DNA from: DTU032 sp964346175
GTDB lineage: Bacteria > Bacillota > Clostridia > Saccharofermentanales > DTU023
Reading direction: 5' to 3'
NCBI GenBank assembly: GCA_964346175.1
Contig: CAYFTG010000017.1
Coordinates: forward strand, 1-25,482
Length of the DNA stretch: 25,482 nt
Part shown: in pieces, positions 22,577 through 25,482 of the stretch
Layout of the letters: every line of letters starts with the position of its first letter
Position numbering within the stretch: the first letter of the stretch is position 1
Program-made: the position numbers and the translations under genes
The notes under the pieces: generated by a model
Told to the model about the DNA's origin: nothing
Seen by the model: the letters and a program-made list of their open reading frames with translations, nothing else
Databases searched by the model: none

Positions 22577-23656
22577 TAGAACAAAGGTATAACCCTCCGC
22601 TCGGATCGCATCTATCAGCCGCGGCAAAATTGCCACATTCGTATCCGAAACCGCATGCAATAGCAGAATAGAACCGTCGTGCAGCTCACTCATAATCAAG
22701 TTGAAGGCCGCATCCGGATCAGGCTGATCATCCGTCAGCCAATCCCTATAAGCAAAACTCCAAAACACCGTTGTGTACGCAAAATCTTTCGCTATCTTGA
22801 GACTCCTCACACTATAGCCACCCTCCGCCGGTCGATACAGCTTCGGCATCGGCCGCCCGGTCAAAGACAAGTAATTCATCTCCAGCTCAAGCAAGTCACT
22901 AATAAAAGTCTGCGTCGACGTCTCAAGCGCCGCACTCGCCCGCAAATGTCGCTGCGTATGATTACCAACCTGATGCCCTTCATTAATCATCCTCTGCACC
23001 AGACCGAAATTATTATTAAGGTAGCTACCAGTAATAAAAAAGGTAATCGGCACCCCTTTAGCAGCAGCAATATTCAAAATTTCAGTCATATTTGTCTCAA
23101 ACTCATAGCCCGCATCCATCGTCAGATAGACTCGTTTTTGCCCACTCGGCGCCAGCTGCCACACAGCTCCATAACTCGAGATCAACGACTGAATACCGGA
23201 ATCGATCGTGGCACGCTCGCCCGGTGCAGGCCGTCGATACCACCAGCTCAAATCCTCATTTGGGTAGGCAGCATAAGGATCCGCCGCAGTTGTAGTCGTG
23301 CGTGTAGTAGTAGAAGTCGTCGTCGTACTCCTAGTCGTACTTCTACTCGTTGTTGTCGCACTCGTCGTCGTGCTACTCGTCGTGCTCGCCGTACTCGCCG
23401 TCGTACTCGCAGTCGTAGCCGCGGCACTCGCCGTCGTGCTCACCGTTGATGTTGTCATCGTTGGGCTTGTCGAATAACTTGAGCTGCTCTCACTCGTGCC
23501 GGAACTCGAGCCCTCGCTCTCGCTGCTAGGCTCAGTTGTAGCACTCGAGAAAGTAGCCGCCCCGGTATTAGTTTCCGTAGGAGCAGTCGGAAGGTTAGTA
23601 CAAGACACCAGAAACAAGAATAGTGCCATAAGAAAAAATGCCAGAACGCGTTTCAT
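22559..23656 (-). CDS. PdaA-type polysaccharide (peptidoglycan) deacetylase lipoprotein
   Basis: A 365-residue extracytoplasmic lipoprotein. The signal peptide ends in the lipobox LVSC (C19). Residues 20-123 are an almost pure Ser/Thr/Ala linker, probably spanning the wall. The NodB domain follows: SWWYRRP before it (as in PdaA), motif 1 YLTMDAGYE (D181; PdaA-like proteins lack the second Asp of TFDDG), motif 2 GNHTQRH (H233, H237), motif 3 RPAEGGYS, and the late ILLLHAVSD His. This fits de-N-acetylation of muramic acid in peptidoglycan, as for spore-cortex or lysozyme-resistance enzymes. GGAGGG lies 8 bases before the ATG; TATACT at 23694-23689 is a possible -10. Divergent from the sugar dehydrogenase gene. 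Confidence 0.88.
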   Translation of the reverse strand: MKRVLAFFLMALFLFLVSCTNLPTAPTETNTGAATFSSATTEPSSESEGSSSGTSESSSSYSTSPTMTTSTVSTTASAAATTASTTASTASTTSSTTTSATTTSRSTTRSTTTTSTTTRTTTTAADPYAAYPNEDLSWWYRRPAPGERATIDSGIQSLISSYGAVWQLAPSGQKRVYLTMDAGYEFETNMTEILNIAAAKGVPITFFITGSYLNNNFGLVQRMINEGHQVGNHTQRHLRASAALETSTQTFISDLLELEMNYLSLTGRPMPKLYRPAEGGYSVRSLKIAKDFAYTTVFWSFAYRDWLTDDQPDPDAAFNLIMSELHDGSILLLHAVSDTNVAILPRLIDAIRAEGYTFVLLQPQP

Positions 23657-23881
23657 ATCAACGCCCTCCCTCTAACTCCTCTTGTCTAAGTATAAAATGC
23701 TTGGAAATAATCTACGAGTAGCCTAGTTACAAAAAGACGACGTTTTCCATCCACCCAAATTCCCACCCACACCCACATCGCCTACACCGGCATCAGCTGC
23801 CCCCTCACATCCTTCGTCACCCTCGTTGCGAAAGCAAACGCCAGCTAGAAGTAAAATTATCAGCACTGTAAGGTGGATATT

Positions 23882-25256
23882 ATGTTTAAGAAAAAACTAA
23901 TCTCAACTATTTCAACCTTATTAGCTATAAGCCTAATCCTGACAGCCTGCGTCGGTAACGGCAGAGTCGAAGAAAGCAGCTCGCTCCCCTCGGCAAGCAT
24001 CACCAGCACCCCGGCCCCGACCAGCGCCCCAACCTCCAGCGAACCCGACACTTCGGGCAGCGAACCCGGCACCACCAGCGACCCCACACAAGAGCCCGAA
24101 ACCACCGCAACTATCCCCAGCGCAGATCTCCCGCCAGTCGAGAACCGCTCACCCGAAACTAATTATGAACCGGCTTTCGCAGGTCAAACACGTGCCAACG
24201 GCATGGCGACCAGCATCGATCTAAACATAGAAATTATCGCGGACGATCTCGCCAGACCTTGGGCCGTAAAAAGCCTTGCCGGACGGCCGTCTGACAATTA
24301 CCGAAAAGGGCGGCACCTTGCGCATCGCCACCACCGACGGCGCACTCAGCGCAAAAATCACCGGCTTCCCCGCCGTAGACGATCGCTCTCAAGGCGGGCT
24401 CCTCGACGTCGAGCCGGCACCGGATTTCACCGACAGCCGCATGCTTTACTTCACCCTAGCGGAACGTACTAACCAAGGCTCGCTAACAGCCGTCGGCCGC
24501 GGCCGCCTGTCCGACGACGAAAGCCAGATCGAGAACTTCGAAATCGTCTACCGTGCAGAACCCTACTACAACAACAGCATGCACTTTGGCAGCAGGTTGC
24601 TTTTCGACAAAGACGGCAACCTCTTCGTCTCCACCGGCGAACGCTCAGACGCCAGAACCAGAAGCCTCGCCCAAGAACTGGACAACGGCTACGGAAAAAT
24701 CATCCACATCATCCCCGACGGACAGCCCGCCCCCGGCGCACCCTTTGTGTCAGGCGTCCCGGAGCAATGGAGAGAAATCTATACCTACGGACACCGCAAC
24801 GTGCAAGGTATGGCTTTTCATCCCGGTACCGGCGACCTCTGGATTAGCGAGATGGGCCCGCGTGGAGGCGACGAACTCAACCTGATCCTCCCCGGCGGAA
24901 ATTACGGCTGGCCCCTCGTCAGCTATGGCATCGAATACAGCGGCGCAGCCATCCCCGGCGGCGCCACCAGCAGGGAAGGCGTCGAAGAACCGGTCTACTA
25001 CTGGGACCCCGTCCTAGCCCCCAGCGGCATGGCCTTTTACGACTCCAACCTCATCCCTGAATGGCAAAACAACCTCTTCATCGCAGGCTTAAGAGGGCAG
25101 CATGTCGCTCGCCTGCTAATCGTCGATCAGAAAGTTGTGGGTGAAGAAAGGCTCCTAGCCGATCAAGGCCAGCGCTTCCGCGACGTCGAAGAAATGGACG
25201 GAGTCCTGTATATAATCAGCGATTCCAATTTGCTCTACCGTATCGGCAGAGACTAG
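23882..25256 (+). pseudogene. PQQ-type sugar dehydrogenase lipoprotein (Asd/YliI family), one-base frameshift
   Basis: Extracytoplasmic beta-propeller of the glucose/sorbosone dehydrogenase family (COG2133), which oxidises aldoses with PQQ. Frame 1 from ATG 23882 (AAGGTGG upstream) gives a signal peptide with lipobox LTAC (C23), a Ser/Thr/Pro/Glu-rich linker, and the domain start IIADDLARPWAVK. The rest (LPDGRLTITEKGG, GGLLDVEPAPDF, HFGSRLLFDKDG, GERSD, YGHRNVQGMAFHP, EMGPRGGDELN, GGNYGWP, RFRDVEEMDGVLY) is in the next frame, open to 25256. The shift falls at AAAAA (24268-24272); with four A the sequence reads WAVKALPDGR without a break. Uninterrupted otherwise, so it is a recent mutation, phase-variable tract or sequencing error. 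Alone, frame 1 runs to 24472. Confidence 0.83.
24268..24272 (+). other. A5 tract at the frameshift point
   Basis: GTAAAAAGCC: removing one A joins the two frames of the sugar dehydrogenase (V-K-A-L-P-D-G). The downstream frame has a TAA at 24267-24269, so the second part cannot extend further upstream. Confidence 0.75.
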
Positions 25257-25336
25257 TTGATAAACAGCCTTTTTTATGAAAAAATCCACACGCTTCGAAA
25301 CCTCCAGCCAAGACCACAATAGCAGCTGAATTTTAT

Positions 25337-25365
25337 TTGACTTTAATCCCTCTCTTTGTCATAAT
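25337..25365 (+). promoter_or_regulatory. Promoter of tRNA-Leu
   Basis: TTGACT (25337-25342), 17 bases, CATAAT (25360-25365; overlapping TAATAT). Start of transcription would be near 25372, some 26 bases before the tRNA. The gap 25257-25336 before it shows only an A/T-rich TTTTTT-ATG-AAAAAA repeat. Confidence 0.7.
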
Positions 25366-25397
25366 ATCTGAGCTGGCTCGCCCGGTGTTTTTTAATC

Positions 25398-25482
25398 GCG
25401 GCCGTGGCGGAATTGGCAGACGCGCACGCTTGAGGGGCGTGTGATTAACCTCGTACGAGTTCGAGTCTCGTTGGCCGCACCA
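25398..25482 (+). tRNA. tRNA-Leu (anticodon GAG)
   Basis: The cloverleaf can be folded by eye: acceptor GCGGCCG (25398-25404) with TGGCCGC (25472-25478), D arm GCG/CGC, anticodon arm CACGC/GCGTG with loop TTGAGGG and anticodon GAG at 25432-25434, a long class II variable region, T arm ACGAG-TTCGAGT-CTCGT, discriminator A, and an encoded CCA that ends at the last base of the window. Reads CUC and CUU codons. Confidence 0.95.

Noticed and set aside
22679..23449. Long open frame opposite the PdaA-type gene, rich in Arg
   Set aside because: It is the antisense of the Ser/Thr tract and NodB domain. Its Arg-rich repetition follows from the triplet bias of the real gene, and it has no family motif.
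23740..23860. C-rich stretch before the sugar dehydrogenase as a small gene or RNA
   Set aside because: No start with ribosome site, no hairpin with T tract and no recognised RNA motif; it looks like plain divergent intergenic DNA.

Overview
The window looks like part of a chromosome from an anaerobic, Gram-positive-type bacterium, most likely Bacillota/Clostridia (inference). The reasons are strong AGGAGG-type ribosome sites, a lysine (L-box) riboswitch, a Streptococcus-type lysine-adding MurE relative, a DUF438 hemerythrin/PAS protein, a DUF4085-like protein, lipoproteins with Ser/Thr-rich linkers, and a ferredoxin-dependent 2-oxoacid oxidoreductase. I see no phage, plasmid, insertion-sequence or CRISPR module.

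Layout. At 1-267 the minus strand carries a promoter, lysine riboswitch and terminator for a gene beyond the left edge. Next come an M29 aminopeptidase (+), a YihY/BrkB membrane protein (-), a DUF438 protein whose 5' end is cut by an in-frame amber codon (+), and the RNA 2',3'-cyclic phosphodiesterase ThpR (+). On the minus strand a hydantoinase/oxoprolinase-like ATPase is translationally coupled (ATGA) to a histone-deacetylase-like hydrolase with a C-terminal Cys4 zinc ribbon. Divergent from it is a ribose operon in the order rbsK-rbsA-rbsC-rbsB, closed by a clear terminator. Then follow the murE-type ligase, an aldo/keto reductase with two [4Fe-4S] motifs, a uridine-kinase-like P-loop kinase, an UlaG-like metallo-beta-lactamase-fold hydrolase, a small zincin (-), a small GNAT-like protein (+), an EamA transporter (-), the korA-korB pair (+), the DUF4085-like gene (+), a PdaA-type polysaccharide deacetylase lipoprotein (-), a frameshifted PQQ-type sugar dehydrogenase lipoprotein (+), and tRNA-Leu(GAG) at the right edge.

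How the genes work together. The rbs genes form a complete import-and-phosphorylation route for D-ribose. KorA and KorB together form one ferredoxin-linked 2-oxoacid oxidoreductase. MurE and PdaA point to peptidoglycan synthesis and modification. The HyuA/deacetylase pair is the most interesting unassigned unit: two hydrolase-type proteins that are clearly co-expressed but have no known joint substrate.

The most unusual non-coding signal is a family of six short palindromic elements (core GTGCCWGGCAC, with a conserved AT-rich tail) at 4.5, 15.75-15.92 and 21.4-21.5 kb. Two copies supply the last codons of unrelated proteins, and one may supply the -35 box of a promoter. Three further points deserve a check: the amber codon in the DUF438 gene, the one-base A-tract frameshift in the sugar dehydrogenase, and a flip of plus-strand G/C bias near 16 kb that does not follow gene direction.
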